A DNA stretch of 49,505 bases from Alphaproteobacteria bacterium (GTDB lineage Bacteria > Pseudomonadota > Alphaproteobacteria > Caulobacterales > Maricaulaceae): contig JAJRSJ010000066.1 of assembly GCA_024278855.1 (NCBI GenBank), forward strand, positions 1 to 49,505, given 5' to 3'. This document shows, piece by piece, positions 37,377-46,531 of the stretch (positions are counted from its first letter, which is position 1; every line of letters starts with the position of its first letter). A program made the position numbers and the translations under genes. The notes beneath the pieces are model-generated. The model did not search any database. It saw only the letters and a program-made list of their open reading frames with translations, and was not told where the DNA came from.

Positions 37377-39296
37377 ATGCAAATGCGCAATTTCGCCCTG
37401 TGGGCCATCATTATCACCATGTTTTTGGTTATGATTACCGTATCGCAAAATGCCATAAAACCCGAGGTGAGCAATCAGTTGACCACATCGGAATTTGTCG
37501 CGGCCGCAAAAACTGGCCAGTTGACAGAAGTCCGCATTGACAGGAGCAAAGCGACGGCTACGGGCAAATTGAAAGACGGTCAAAGCTTCACGGCCGAATT
37601 TTCATTTTCGGAATATTATCAGGAAAAATTTGAAGAATGGAATGTGCCTTATAACGAAAATCCGCTAAAAGAGGGCAATGTTTTGGTCTCGGTATTGGTC
37701 AATATTTTGCCGTTTATAATATTTGTCGGCATCGCCATATGGTTCATGCGCTCCATGCAGGGCGGCGGCAAGGGCGGGGCCATGAGCTTTGGTAAATCAC
37801 GAGCAAAAATGCTCACCGAAGACCAGGGTAAGGTAACATTTGATGATGTTGCTGGTGTGGAAAATGCTAAAGAGGATTTGCAAGAAGTCATCGAGCTTTT
37901 ACAAGACCCGACAAAATTTCAGCGCCTCGGCGCCAAAATCCCTACAGGTGCGTTACTTATTGGCCCGCCGGGAACTGGTAAAACCTTGTTGGCCAAAGCG
38001 GTCGCAGGTGAGGCGGGGGTGCCGTTTTTCACCATTTCCGGTTCGGATTTTGTCGAAATGTTTGTCGGTGTTGGTGCATCAAGGGTACGCGATATGTTCG
38101 AGCAAGCCCGTAAAAACGCACCTTGTATCATCTTTATTGACGAGATTGACGCGGTTGGTCGCCACCGGGGGGTGGGGACATCCGGTGGTCACGAAGAACG
38201 TGAGCAAACCTTGAACCAGTTATTGGTTGAGATGGACGGGTTTGACGGCCAGGAAGGCGTAATTATTATCGCTGCTACCAACCGGCCCGATGTGTTGGAT
38301 AAAGCGCTCTTGCGTCCCGGTCGTTTTGACCGCCAGATCGAAGTGCCATTGCCGGATATTATGGGCCGCGAAAAAATTCTGATGGTGCATATGAAAAAAG
38401 TCCCCACCGGTAAAGATGTGGACAGCAAATATATTGCCCGCGGTACGCCCGGCATGTCTGGTGCTGATTTGGCCAATCTGGTCAATGAAGCTGCATTGCT
38501 GGCGGCGCGGCGCAATAAACGCAAAGTCACCATGCGCGAATTTGAAGATGCCCGCGATAAAGTCCTTATGGGGGCCGAGCGGCGCTCACTCTCCATGACC
38601 GAAGAAGAGCGGGCCAATACCGCTTACCACGAAGCCGGTCACGCTATTGTTGGCATGAATATGCCCGGCGCTCACCCAATCCATAAAGCCACCATCATCC
38701 CGCGTGGCCGCGCCCTTGGCATGGTGCAATATCTGCCTGAGCGCGACCAAATTTCCCAGTCCAGAGAACAAATGATCGCTAGCATGGCTATGGCTATGGG
38801 GGGGCGAGCCGCGGAGGAGCTTAAATTCGGCTATGATAAAGTCACCTCCGGTGCCTCGTCAGATATTGAACATGTAACCCGCATTGCCCGCGCCATGGTG
38901 ACAGAGTGGGGGCTTTCAGATGCGGTCGGACCAATCGCCTATAAAAACACGGACGTAGACAGTTTCATGCCCGGTATTGGGCGCGGATCGGCGATTTCGC
39001 CGGAAACTGCAAGACTAATTGAAGACGAAATCAAGCGGTTTGTTACCGACGCCCATACAACGGCTACGGCTATTTTAAAGAAAAAGAAAAAAGACTGGCA
39101 CAGGCTATCCGAAGCTTTACTTGAATATGAAACCCTGTCAGGCGACGAGATCAAAAACCTGATTAGTGACAATATCAAACCCAAGCGTCCGGATTTCGAC
39201 AAAGATGATGGTTCGTCGGGATTGTCGGCTATACCGACAACCAAACCCAAGCCTAAAGCTAAGCCGTTAGGTGACAAACCACAGCCGGAGAGTTGA
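37377..39296 (+). CDS. ftsH: FtsH ATP-dependent zinc metalloprotease
   Basis: FtsH degrades membrane and regulatory proteins and is governed by HflKC, encoded at the window start. The 639-residue protein has two transmembrane segments (about 8-24 and 103-122), an AAA+ domain with Walker A GPPGTGKT (196-203), Walker [16 protein letters not shown] and the second region of homology ([20 protein letters not shown]), and a protease domain with zinc motif HEAGH (418-422). It ends in a Pro/Lys-rich tail. Position after tilS is standard for proteobacteria. Confidence 0.97.
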   Translation: MQMRNFALWAIIITMFLVMITVSQNAIKPEVSNQLTTSEFVAAAKTGQLTEVRIDRSKATATGKLKDGQSFTAEFSFSEYYQEKFEEWNVPYNENPLKEGNVLVSVLVNILPFIIFVGIAIWFMRSMQGGGKGGAMSFGKSRAKMLTEDQGKVTFDDVAGVENAKEDLQEVIELLQDPTKFQRLGAKIPTGALLIGPPGTGKTLLAKAVAGEAGVPFFTISGSDFVEMFVGVGASRVRDMFEQARKNAPCIIFIDEIDAVGRHRGVGTSGGHEEREQTLNQLLVEMDGFDGQEGVIIIAATNRPDVLDKALLRPGRFDRQIEVPLPDIMGREKILMVHMKKVPTGKDVDSKYIARGTPGMSGADLANLVNEAALLAARRNKRKVTMREFEDARDKVLMGAERRSLSMTEEERANTAYHEAGHAIVGMNMPGAHPIHKATIIPRGRALGMVQYLPERDQISQSREQMIASMAMAMGGRAAEELKFGYDKVTSGASSDIEHVTRIARAMVTEWGLSDAVGPIAYKNTDVDSFMPGIGRGSAISPETARLIEDEIKRFVTDAHTTATAILKKKKKDWHRLSEALLEYETLSGDEIKNLISDNIKPKRPDFDKDDGSSGLSAIPTTKPKPKAKPLGDKPQPES

Positions 39297-39306
39297 GGTA
39301 AATAAT

Positions 39307-39396
39307 TGTAGGGTGGATTAGCATTCTTGCGCGTAATCCACTTTGCGGCGCCCACCAAAAGGTGGATTACGACTAAGAAGTCTAATCCACCCTACA
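39307..39396. repeat. Double-palindrome repeat (REP/MITE-like) between ftsH and folP
   Basis: Perfect 15-base terminal inverted repeats TGTAGGGTGGATTAG (39307-39321) and CTAATCCACCCTACA (39382-39396) enclose an inner perfect 10-base pair, CGTAATCCAC (39332-39341) and GTGGATTACG (39362-39371). All four arms share the unit GTGGATTA. Intergenic elements with GTAGGGTGGATTA ends are known from diverse proteobacteria. It has no coding capacity and probably moved by a transposase in trans. Confidence 0.88.
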
Positions 39397-39413
39397 GGAA
39401 TGTTGATTGTCTC

Positions 39414-40223
39414 ATGTCCAAACTCCCAAAAATTATGGGCATATTGAATGTCACACCGGACAGTTTCGCGGATGGTGGGCGGTTTGATAGCGTGTCGCGG
39501 GCGGTTGAGAGAGCGCACGAAATGGTGGGTGAGGGCGCGGATATTATCGACATAGGCGGTGAGAGTACCCGTCCGGGGGCTGATGTGGTTGAAGAAGCGC
39601 AAGAGCTTGCGCGGGTTATTCCGGTGATTGAGGCACTTGGTGACATTGACGCAGAAATCTCCATAGATACCCGAAGGCCCGCCGTTGCCCGTGCGGCGAT
39701 AGCGGTCGGGGCGAGTATCTGGAATGATGTAACTGCGCTTGAATTTGACGAAAATTCTCCCGACGCGGCGGCAGAACTGAGTTGTAAAATTATACTCATG
39801 CATATGCGCGGCAACCCCGAAACCATGCAGGATAACCCGCATTATAAGCATGTGGTGACAGAGGTGATTTCTTATTTAAAAGGCCGGGTGGATATAGCGG
39901 TCAAAGCCGGGGTCAAACGCGAAAACATCATCATTGATCCGGGTATCGGTTTTGGTAAGCGGTTGGTGGATAATCTTGATTTGCTTCAGCATCTCGACGA
40001 TTTCCACAAGCTAGGATGCCCCATATTGCTAGGTACGTCACGCAAAAGCTTTATTGGCAATATAGACAGTAGCGCCGTAGATGAACGTCTGGGCGGTAGC
40101 ATAGCGTCTGCCCTGTGGGGTGCAAGCATGGGTGCTTCCATCTTGCGGATACATGATGTAAAGGAGACGGTTCAGGCAGTTAGCATTTGGCGAGCAATAG
40201 GGGAATGTGGTCGTGACAAGTGA
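39414..40223 (+). CDS. folP: Dihydropteroate synthase FolP
   Basis: FolP joins p-aminobenzoate to dihydropterin pyrophosphate in folate synthesis and is the sulfonamide target. The 269-residue protein has IMGILNVTPDSFADGGRF, DIGGESTRPGADVV, SIDTRRPAVA, HMRGNPETMQ, IIIDPGIGFGK and LLGTSRKSFIG. The ATG at 39414 is chosen because an upstream in-frame start lies within the palindromic repeat. No substitution in the conserved Phe/Pro loop stands out. Confidence 0.95.
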   Translation: MSKLPKIMGILNVTPDSFADGGRFDSVSRAVERAHEMVGEGADIIDIGGESTRPGADVVEEAQELARVIPVIEALGDIDAEISIDTRRPAVARAAIAVGASIWNDVTALEFDENSPDAAAELSCKIILMHMRGNPETMQDNPHYKHVVTEVISYLKGRVDIAVKAGVKRENIIIDPGIGFGKRLVDNLDLLQHLDDFHKLGCPILLGTSRKSFIGNIDSSAVDERLGGSIASALWGASMGASILRIHDVKETVQAVSIWRAIGECGRDK

Positions 40224-40554
40224 GAAATCAAAATACACGCGAAAATATGAAATGTTGCGTTTATATAATGCGAAGCGCAAAACGGTTTTGATACCATTTA
40301 TCATGTTGTTATTTGGCGGGTTGCTAGGACTACACAGATTTTTCCTAGGCCATATCAAGGCCGGAATTGCCATCCCTGTTATTGCTACTGGTTTCGTTTT
40401 TGCTATGACGGGCTTTAAAGGTATTGGCTTTCCGATCTGGTTTCCATCAGCCTATGGTTTATTTCTAGTGATCGAATACTCTAATATTTCGCGCATAATT
40501 GATAAAAGAAATGCCCGAATGCGCCGTGAACTTTCTGAGGAATATAAGTTGTGA
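40207..40554 (+). CDS. TM2-domain membrane protein
   Basis: A 115-residue protein with two to three hydrophobic segments and the TM2 signature GGLLGLHRFFLGHIKAGI (about 37-54). The function of bacterial TM2 proteins is unknown. It begins with GTG within the end of folP (another GTG at 40213 is possible) and its stop overlaps the thiD start, so it is embedded in the folP-thiD operon. Confidence 0.8.
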   Translation: MVVTSEKSKYTRKYEMLRLYNAKRKTVLIPFIMLLFGGLLGLHRFFLGHIKAGIAIPVIATGFVFAMTGFKGIGFPIWFPSAYGLFLVIEYSNISRIIDKRNARMRRELSEEYKL

Positions 40555-41426
40555 CAGACAGAATATTAACACCCCGTGTCCTCATCGTCGCTGGCTCGGA
40601 TAGCTCCGGCGGGGCCGGCATCCAGGCTGATATCAAAACTTGCGCAGCGTTCGGGGTTTATTCGGCTACGGCGATTACGGCGATTACGGCGCAAAATACG
40701 CAAGGAGTGCAGCGGGTGGAAGCGGTTGCGCCGGATTTGGTGGCGGCGCAAATGCGCTCGGCTCTCTCGGATATTGGTGCGGATGTGATCAAGATCGGCA
40801 TGTTGGCCAGTGCGGAAATTATTGAGGCTGTTGCGGATGTGATTGCCGGTGACGCCGAAGACATTACCGTGGTGCTCGACCCGGTAATGGTGGCGACTAG
40901 CGGCGATAAATTACTTGAAGATATGGCTGTTAAAGCTTTGAAAAAAATACTTTTACCGCTAGCTGATGTAATCACTCCAAACATAGACGAGGCGGAAATC
41001 CTGACGGGTATCAGACCCGACGATGTGGACGGAATGATAGAGGCCGGGGTGCGCCTTATGGAAATGGGAGCTTACGCGGCACTTATGAAAGGTGGGCATT
41101 TAGATACAAAGAGCATCACGGATGTTTTGGTCACACCGGGCGGCAATCATATAATGAGCGCCCCGCGAATTTATTCTAAACATACTCACGGTACGGGATG
41201 CACTCTGGCCAGTGCGGTCGCGTCTTTATTAGCCCAAGGTGCGCCCCATGAAATCCCTCTGGAAATCGCCGTGCGCGAAGCCCGTGAATTTGTTTTTGAA
41301 GCCATCCGCACCGCTCCGAAACTGGGGCAGGGCAACGGCCCGTTAAATCATGGTTTGGGTGTGGGAGAGGCCAAGCCAGAGCCAGATACCAACCCGTTCG
41401 CGGCTTTGAAAGATTTGCAGGTTTGA
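40551..41426 (+). CDS. thiD: Hydroxymethylpyrimidine/phosphomethylpyrimidine kinase ThiD
   Basis: ThiD phosphorylates HMP and HMP-P for thiamine synthesis or salvage. The 291-residue protein shows the ribokinase-type VLIVAGSDSSGGAGIQADIKT opening in ThiD style, AITAITAQNTQGV, LDPVMVATSGDKLL, TPNIDEAEILTG, and the catalytic THGTGCTLASAVAS. The start is GTG, overlapping the TM2 stop by 4 bases (GTGA). No thi riboswitch is seen nearby. Confidence 0.95.
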   Translation: MTDRILTPRVLIVAGSDSSGGAGIQADIKTCAAFGVYSATAITAITAQNTQGVQRVEAVAPDLVAAQMRSALSDIGADVIKIGMLASAEIIEAVADVIAGDAEDITVVLDPVMVATSGDKLLEDMAVKALKKILLPLADVITPNIDEAEILTGIRPDDVDGMIEAGVRLMEMGAYAALMKGGHLDTKSITDVLVTPGGNHIMSAPRIYSKHTHGTGCTLASAVASLLAQGAPHEIPLEIAVREAREFVFEAIRTAPKLGQGNGPLNHGLGVGEAKPEPDTNPFAALKDLQV

Positions 41427-41454
41427 GAAACGCGCAGATTTGAAAATTTGCAGG

Positions 41455-42342
41455 CTAGCCTGTATTCTTGTCGCTCTTGGCGATGAGAAGTCCGACAAAT
41501 ATCACCAGCATGGCCCCGACCAGTCCCCAGGACAACACCTCGTCCAGATAGATGATGCCTGCAATAATAGAAGCAACAGGTACGAGATATGCCAATTTGG
41601 AAACAAAGCTTGGCCCGCTGATTTGAATAAGGCGCAAATACAGGATTTGCGCAAATGCGGTGGCCCCAAGGGACAGGGCCAAGAGCGCAAACAGGGCCGA
41701 GCGCGGCGGCATGGTTTGGGGCAATCCGTTACTAAGGGCATAGATCACAGACAAGATTGCTGCGGAAATCACCATAATGGCGGCACCGAGGCTAGGGGAA
41801 GTTTCAGGGGCTCTCTTGGCAATGATGGTCAGGCTAGCATAGCACAAAGCCGTAAATAGAATTAGACCTTGGGATTGCCAGTCTTGTACCACTTCCCATG
41901 CGAACGGCACCGGCAAAAATAAATATATAATACCCAAAAACCCGATAATAAACCCAAGGGCTTTGCGAACTGATAAGCGTTCGCCTTTTACGAAAAAATG
42001 AGCGAGCACAATTGTGATCAACGGCATGACGCCTACAAGAATAGCGGTTAGGCCGCTGTCCACTTTGATCTGGCCGTGGGCAGATAAATAAAACGGCAGG
42101 GCCATGCCGATAAAGCCCATACCCCCGTACCAACGCCAGGTTTTGTCGCGAAGGTTTGGAAACCTATGTCCGCGCCACAAAGCATAAGCCGTCAAAACCA
42201 AGGCCGCAATGGTCGTGCGCACGGCGACCATCCAGGCCGGGGAAATAGTATCAACAATAAAGCCGACAAGTGTATAGGCCGTGCCCCAGATTAAAATAAC
42301 CGCAAGACAAGCGGCGTCAAACAAGGTTTTGTTATGGGCCAT
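41455..42342 (-). CDS. EamA/DMT-family transporter, third of three
   Basis: A 295-residue membrane protein with about ten transmembrane helices and two EamA repeats (first with LIWGTAYTLVGF, second with FTALCYASLTIIAKRAPETSPS). The ATG at 42342 overlaps the restored end of the preceding transporter by 11 bases. DMT exporters move metabolites or drugs. Substrate unknown. It is clearly paralogous to the next two genes upstream (KRAPETSPSLGAAIMVIS against KRAPESPPSVGAAIMLLG). Confidence 0.82.
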   Translation of the reverse strand: MAHNKTLFDAACLAVILIWGTAYTLVGFIVDTISPAWMVAVRTTIAALVLTAYALWRGHRFPNLRDKTWRWYGGMGFIGMALPFYLSAHGQIKVDSGLTAILVGVMPLITIVLAHFFVKGERLSVRKALGFIIGFLGIIYLFLPVPFAWEVVQDWQSQGLILFTALCYASLTIIAKRAPETSPSLGAAIMVISAAILSVIYALSNGLPQTMPPRSALFALLALSLGATAFAQILYLRLIQISGPSFVSKLAYLVPVASIIAGIIYLDEVLSWGLVGAMLVIFVGLLIAKSDKNTG

Positions 42343-43260
42343 GTTGGGTCTGTTTATTTTGCGCCGGGGTTCCGGTCTGGGCAATGACCAAGCCTAGGAT
42401 GATGATCACCAAAGCTATAGCGTATCGGGGCTTGAAGCTTTCGCCCAAAACACCATGCCTGACATGATTGCGACCACGGGAACCATATAATTGATTTTTG
42501 CAATCAGGCTCGGGCCGGAAATTTGCAAGAGGCGCAAATAGAGAAGGTTGCCCAGGAATGTTGCCCCTATGGTCACAGCTATTAGAGCCGTAAGAATTTT
42601 TACTGGGGGTATAGTACGCGGTATTTCGGTACCCGCAAATAATAAGGCGCAAATAATGGCGCTCACCGCACCGCCGAGCAACATGATGGCCGCCCCGACA
42701 CTCGGCGGGCTTTCGGGGGCGCGTTTGCCGAGGATAGATGTGGCGGCATAACCAAAGGCTGCCAAGATGACCAATGCCTGGGTTTGCCAATTCTCCACTA
42801 AAGACCAGCTTATTTCTTTGGGTAAAAACAACACACACACACCAATAAAGCCGACGAAAAACCCGAGAGATTTAAGCGGTGTCAGAGGCTCTGAACGCAC
42901 AAAAAAATGTGCCAAAACAACGGTGAATAAAGGGGTCACACCAATTAAAATAGCCAGAAGTCCGCTATCAATACCCGCATTATAGCCTCTGGCGATCAAA
43001 TAAAACGGGATGGTCATGCCAATAAAGCCCATAGTCCCGTAATATAGCCAGCTTTTATCCGCCAAACCCGGTAGTTTATAGCCGCGCATATAAACGAAAA
43101 TCACCATAAATATTGACGCAAATGCCATGCGTATGGTCACCTGCCAAGCTTCGCTGATCTCTGCCGGGTCAATGGTACCAACCAATGTGTATTCCGTCCC
43201 CCATAAGATAAGGGTGACGGTTATAAGAAACCCTAATTGTAGATGGGCTAGCCTACTCAT
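42332..43260 (-). pseudogene. EamA/DMT-family transporter, second of three, frameshifted near its end
   Basis: From ATG 43260 the frame encodes nine helices of a DMT transporter (LILWGTEYTLVG, GKRAPESPPSVGAAIMLL). Near VAIMSGMVF it shifts out of frame and stops at 42415. The other frame then gives LGESFKPRYAIALVIIILG and ends at 42332, the missing last helix and tail. One base is missing in the A-run at 42447-42450 (T-run on the coding strand). The restored stop overlaps the start of the third copy, which argues that the shift is recent or an error. Confidence 0.85.
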
Positions 43261-44197
43261 TTGGCTTTTTTGTTTGCCCGGTGGCTTGTTTGTCGTCGGC
43301 CTTGGCAATCAATAGCCCTGTGATGATAATCATCATGGCGGCGACAGAGCGCCAGCTAAAGGCATCGCTCAGAAAGATAATACCAAATACAAGCGCGAAA
43401 ACCGGCACCATATAATTGATTTTGGCGATCATGCTGGGGCCGGACATTTTAATGACTTTAAGATAGAGAATATCGGACAGGCCCGTCGAAAATACCGTCA
43501 GCACAAACAAAGCCAAAAGCACCCCGCCGGAATAATTACCATCTGGAATGCCGGATGGAAGTGCAATGACCAGGGCTGTAATTGCTGCTGTTATCAGCAT
43601 AATTGCTGCCCCGACACTGGCGGTTGTATCGGGGGCTCGTTTGGCAACGATAGCGGCCAAGGCATAGCTCAAGGCGACCATAAGAATGAAAATTTGCGCT
43701 TGCCAGTTTTGGATAAGTTGCAGGTCAAGATTTTCCGGCATAAACAAGAAAACCACGCCGATAAAACCAATGATAAAGCCTGCGGACTTACGCCAGCTCA
43801 AACGTTCGGTTTTGACCAGAAAATGCGCCAGAACAATCGTGATTAAAGGTGTAACACCATTGGTCAAAATCGACGATATACCGCTTTCCACTCCGCGCGC
43901 ATTGCCCAGTGCCAGTAGTAAAAACGGGGCGGTCATGCCGAAAAAACCCATCAAACCGTACCAAAGCCAGCGTTGATCAGCAAGGTTTGGCAATTTCATG
44001 CCGCGTGCATAGACATAAAGGGTGATTGCCAATGCCGGGAGGAGGGTGCGGGCCGCCGGGATCCATTCGGCCGGAAAGCCGCCGGAGTAAACCGTATAAT
44101 ACATCAAATTATAAGCCGTACTCCAAATCAGAACAATAGCTGCGACCATTGTGTATAATTTGAGGGTGTTTTTGCCAGAATTTGCATTTTTTAACAT
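43253..44197 (-). CDS. EamA/DMT-family transporter, first of three
   Basis: A 314-residue transporter with about ten helices and two EamA domains (LIWSTAYNLMYYTVYS in the first; VAKRAPDTTASVGAAIML in the second), intact to a Lys-rich tail. Its stop overlaps the start of the second copy by 8 bases (ATGAGTAG). First gene of a minus-strand operon of three. 176 non-coding bases separate it from the divergent PDZ gene. Confidence 0.82.
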   Translation of the reverse strand: MLKNANSGKNTLKLYTMVAAIVLIWSTAYNLMYYTVYSGGFPAEWIPAARTLLPALAITLYVYARGMKLPNLADQRWLWYGLMGFFGMTAPFLLLALGNARGVESGISSILTNGVTPLITIVLAHFLVKTERLSWRKSAGFIIGFIGVVFLFMPENLDLQLIQNWQAQIFILMVALSYALAAIVAKRAPDTTASVGAAIMLITAAITALVIALPSGIPDGNYSGGVLLALFVLTVFSTGLSDILYLKVIKMSGPSMIAKINYMVPVFALVFGIIFLSDAFSWRSVAAMMIIITGLLIAKADDKQATGQTKKPNE

Positions 44198-44373
44198 ATG
44201 TCCTAGCTATTGAACCCTGGACGGCTTTGCAAGCCATTATCTAAACACAGGCGTTTCATTTACTTATGAAAGGTTAAGCATAAAGCTAGCTATGGTTTGA
44301 TATTTGGGGCAAATTGGCAATAATTCCTTCTGGGTCAAATTTGGAAGCGGGGTCTGGTTGACTAGGACGAATT

Positions 44374-45654
44374 ATGTATATGCAAACGACAGACTGGCTT
44401 GATACCATACGCCATTACACGGTTAAATTTTCTCCGGATTTATCTGCTGCGAAAATAATTTACGAAATCGCCCCCGGTTCGCCTGCACATGCCTTGGGGC
44501 TCACGCCGGGAGACGCTTTGCTTAGTGTCAACGGAGTTGCAGCTAGCGGGTTGGATATTGATGAGGTTTTGCTCAAAACAAATGTGATTATTTACCGCTT
44601 CTATCGCCCGTCCCACAGAAATATACTGGATATACGAATGCGCTGTATGCCGCTTGGGGTACGGTTTTTGGCATCTGCGCCGGGTATATTAGGCCGTGCC
44701 AGAAAGCACGGTTATGACGGTGCGGGCGGGCTGTATGCCTTGTGGGAACAAGAAGATTACGCCAATATCCAGGCGTTGGCGCGTATGATCGGGTCAAAGT
44801 CTTCGGCTAGTCTGGTCTCTACATTGTTAGGGCGGGCAAAAATCGAACCCATTGTAAATTTCATGCAAGCTATTTGTGATTATGAGCGCACGGGCCAGGA
44901 CGAGGCGGCGGAAGTTTTACGAACATTTACCGAAATTTACGCCAATACATACGCCGCAGATGTTCAGGCTTTGGGGTATTATTATCTGGCCCGGTTGGCG
45001 AGAGCTGATGCGGATTTGTTGTATTACCAAGAATATATGCATCAAGCCTATATGCTAAATCCAGCATCGATGCGTATTTGCCAAGGGGCGCGTCAGGCTA
45101 AAATCAATATAGACCTTAGCAATCCCATGTTGGGGCGGATGTTGCCTTTACACTATAAGTTTAAGCCTCTTGGTGGGGCGCGGGGGACGAAACTAAAAAT
45201 AGATCTTCCAGCATTGATTTCGCATCTACAAGACGGTCAGGTCGTACCCTTATGTTTTATGGCCGATTGTCGGGCAAACCCTGCCTATAATCAGGCGGTC
45301 AAAGCCTACCGTACCATGCATAACTCTATCGGCAATAATTTGGCACCACTGGTGGTGATTACCAACAAACTACGGCAGAAATCCGATCAGGCTTATTGGT
45401 ATAAACAAGAGGGTTTAGCTTTAAAAAGTGGTCTGCCTATTACGATTTTGCTCGAACAAAGTGGCAGTTTTATTTCGGATTTGGACATAAAAACTGCCCC
45501 GGTTTTTTGGGCCGTCAACCAGTCAGGGCGGGTGGTTTGGACGGACGGGCTAGTAGACGCCTATGATTATTGGAGCTTGTTATACGCTATAAATGGTACC
45601 AGTGCCTTTGAGATAAAGCCTCAAGACACTGGTAGACAAAACATTGGCAGATAA
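44374..45654 (+). CDS. PDZ-domain protein with TPR-like middle and thioredoxin-like C-terminus
   Basis: A 426-residue protein, probably cytosolic (no signal peptide). Residues about 15-85 form a PDZ domain (EIAPGSPAHALGLTPGDALLSVNG). The middle (about 150-235) is helical and resembles TPR. The C-terminus (about 270-415) looks like a thioredoxin or redoxin fold (PLVVITNKL, then PITILLEQSGSFISDLD, then PVFWAVNQSGRVVWTDG) without a CxxC pair. I do not know a named family with this architecture. It stands alone between divergent transporters and the porin gene that converges on it. Confidence 0.65.
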   Translation: MYMQTTDWLDTIRHYTVKFSPDLSAAKIIYEIAPGSPAHALGLTPGDALLSVNGVAASGLDIDEVLLKTNVIIYRFYRPSHRNILDIRMRCMPLGVRFLASAPGILGRARKHGYDGAGGLYALWEQEDYANIQALARMIGSKSSASLVSTLLGRAKIEPIVNFMQAICDYERTGQDEAAEVLRTFTEIYANTYAADVQALGYYYLARLARADADLLYYQEYMHQAYMLNPASMRICQGARQAKINIDLSNPMLGRMLPLHYKFKPLGGARGTKLKIDLPALISHLQDGQVVPLCFMADCRANPAYNQAVKAYRTMHNSIGNNLAPLVVITNKLRQKSDQAYWYKQEGLALKSGLPITILLEQSGSFISDLDIKTAPVFWAVNQSGRVVWTDGLVDAYDYWSLLYAINGTSAFEIKPQDTGRQNIGR

Positions 45655-45670
45655 AACTTGGGATGATTGC

Positions 45671-46492
45671 TTAAAACCCGGACGAAATTCCGACACCAAA
45701 CCAGATACTTGATTTGTTCGGCGCGGAAATCGTGGCCGGGTTGGTGATGTCAAAATTGGTATCAAGGAAAGTATTTTGCGAACTTAGCCCGCCGTTCACC
45801 CCCACATAAACGGAAGATATATCATTAAATCCGTAGGACAATGCGCCGGACAATGAACCGTATTGGTAATCACCCGCGCCGTCAACGGTCACAAGCCCGG
45901 CGGCGACGCCCACGTCAAAGCTAGTTTTTTCGCCGAGCGGGAATGAATGCTCCGCACCGCCTTCCAAAGTGAAGGCTTTCAAGTTGAGGTCATAAAAGGC
46001 CGTGACGCTGGGGGCGAGGGCAGCATCAAAACCGAGCCCGCCGTAAATCTCCACCGTGCCTGCATCATTTGCGCCTATGTCAAACAGCCCGCCAGATTGC
46101 GGATAATGATACAGGACAGCCCCGACATTAGCGGACATACTTTCGTTTAAGTCAAAACCGTAGTCCACATAGAAGTCGATTTCATCGGCAAAGCTATTGC
46201 TTTCCTCGCCGCTAGCTACAGAGGCCCAAACCCCGGCGGTGAAATTACCTCCCATGGCCGAAGTAGAAATTTCGGCGCCGGGTTGAAAGGCGCCTCCGGC
46301 CAGAGTGACGCCGCGAAACACATATTCAGATACATAATCGACGCTAACATTGATGCTGATAGTGGAGTTGGCACTGGCATTGGCACTGAGGTCGCTGTCG
46401 TCCTCTGCCACCGACGCATAGGCGGAATAGCCAAGTATGAGGAGTGGCAGGCTTAAAGGTGCCAAGGCCAGTTTTACTACAAATTTTTTCAT
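45671..46492 (-). CDS. TorF/Gcw_chp-type outer-membrane porin
   Basis: A 273-residue beta-barrel protein with a signal peptide (about 1-27) and an acidic linker. VSVDYVSEYVFRGVTLAGG is the Gcw_chp/TorF signature, and repeated alternating strands (FTAGVWASVASG, EIDFYVDYGFD) end in a strand finishing with Phe. Its gene lies 39 bases after amtB on the same strand, so it is likely in the glnK-amtB operon. Members are often next to nitrogen or TonB systems. Ammonium or amine passage is only inferred. Confidence 0.8.
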   Translation of the reverse strand: MKKFVVKLALAPLSLPLLILGYSAYASVAEDDSDLSANASANSTISINVSVDYVSEYVFRGVTLAGGAFQPGAEISTSAMGGNFTAGVWASVASGEESNSFADEIDFYVDYGFDLNESMSANVGAVLYHYPQSGGLFDIGANDAGTVEIYGGLGFDAALAPSVTAFYDLNLKAFTLEGGAEHSFPLGEKTSFDVGVAAGLVTVDGAGDYQYGSLSGALSYGFNDISSVYVGVNGGLSSQNTFLDTNFDITNPATISAPNKSSIWFGVGISSGF

Positions 46493-46531
46493 TATATTTT
46501 CCTATCTAAAAAAGGGTGTAAAATAAAGGGG

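Noticed and set aside
41455-44197. Assembly duplication as the source of the three EamA genes
   Set aside because: The three copies differ widely in sequence, have different overlaps, and only one has a frameshift.
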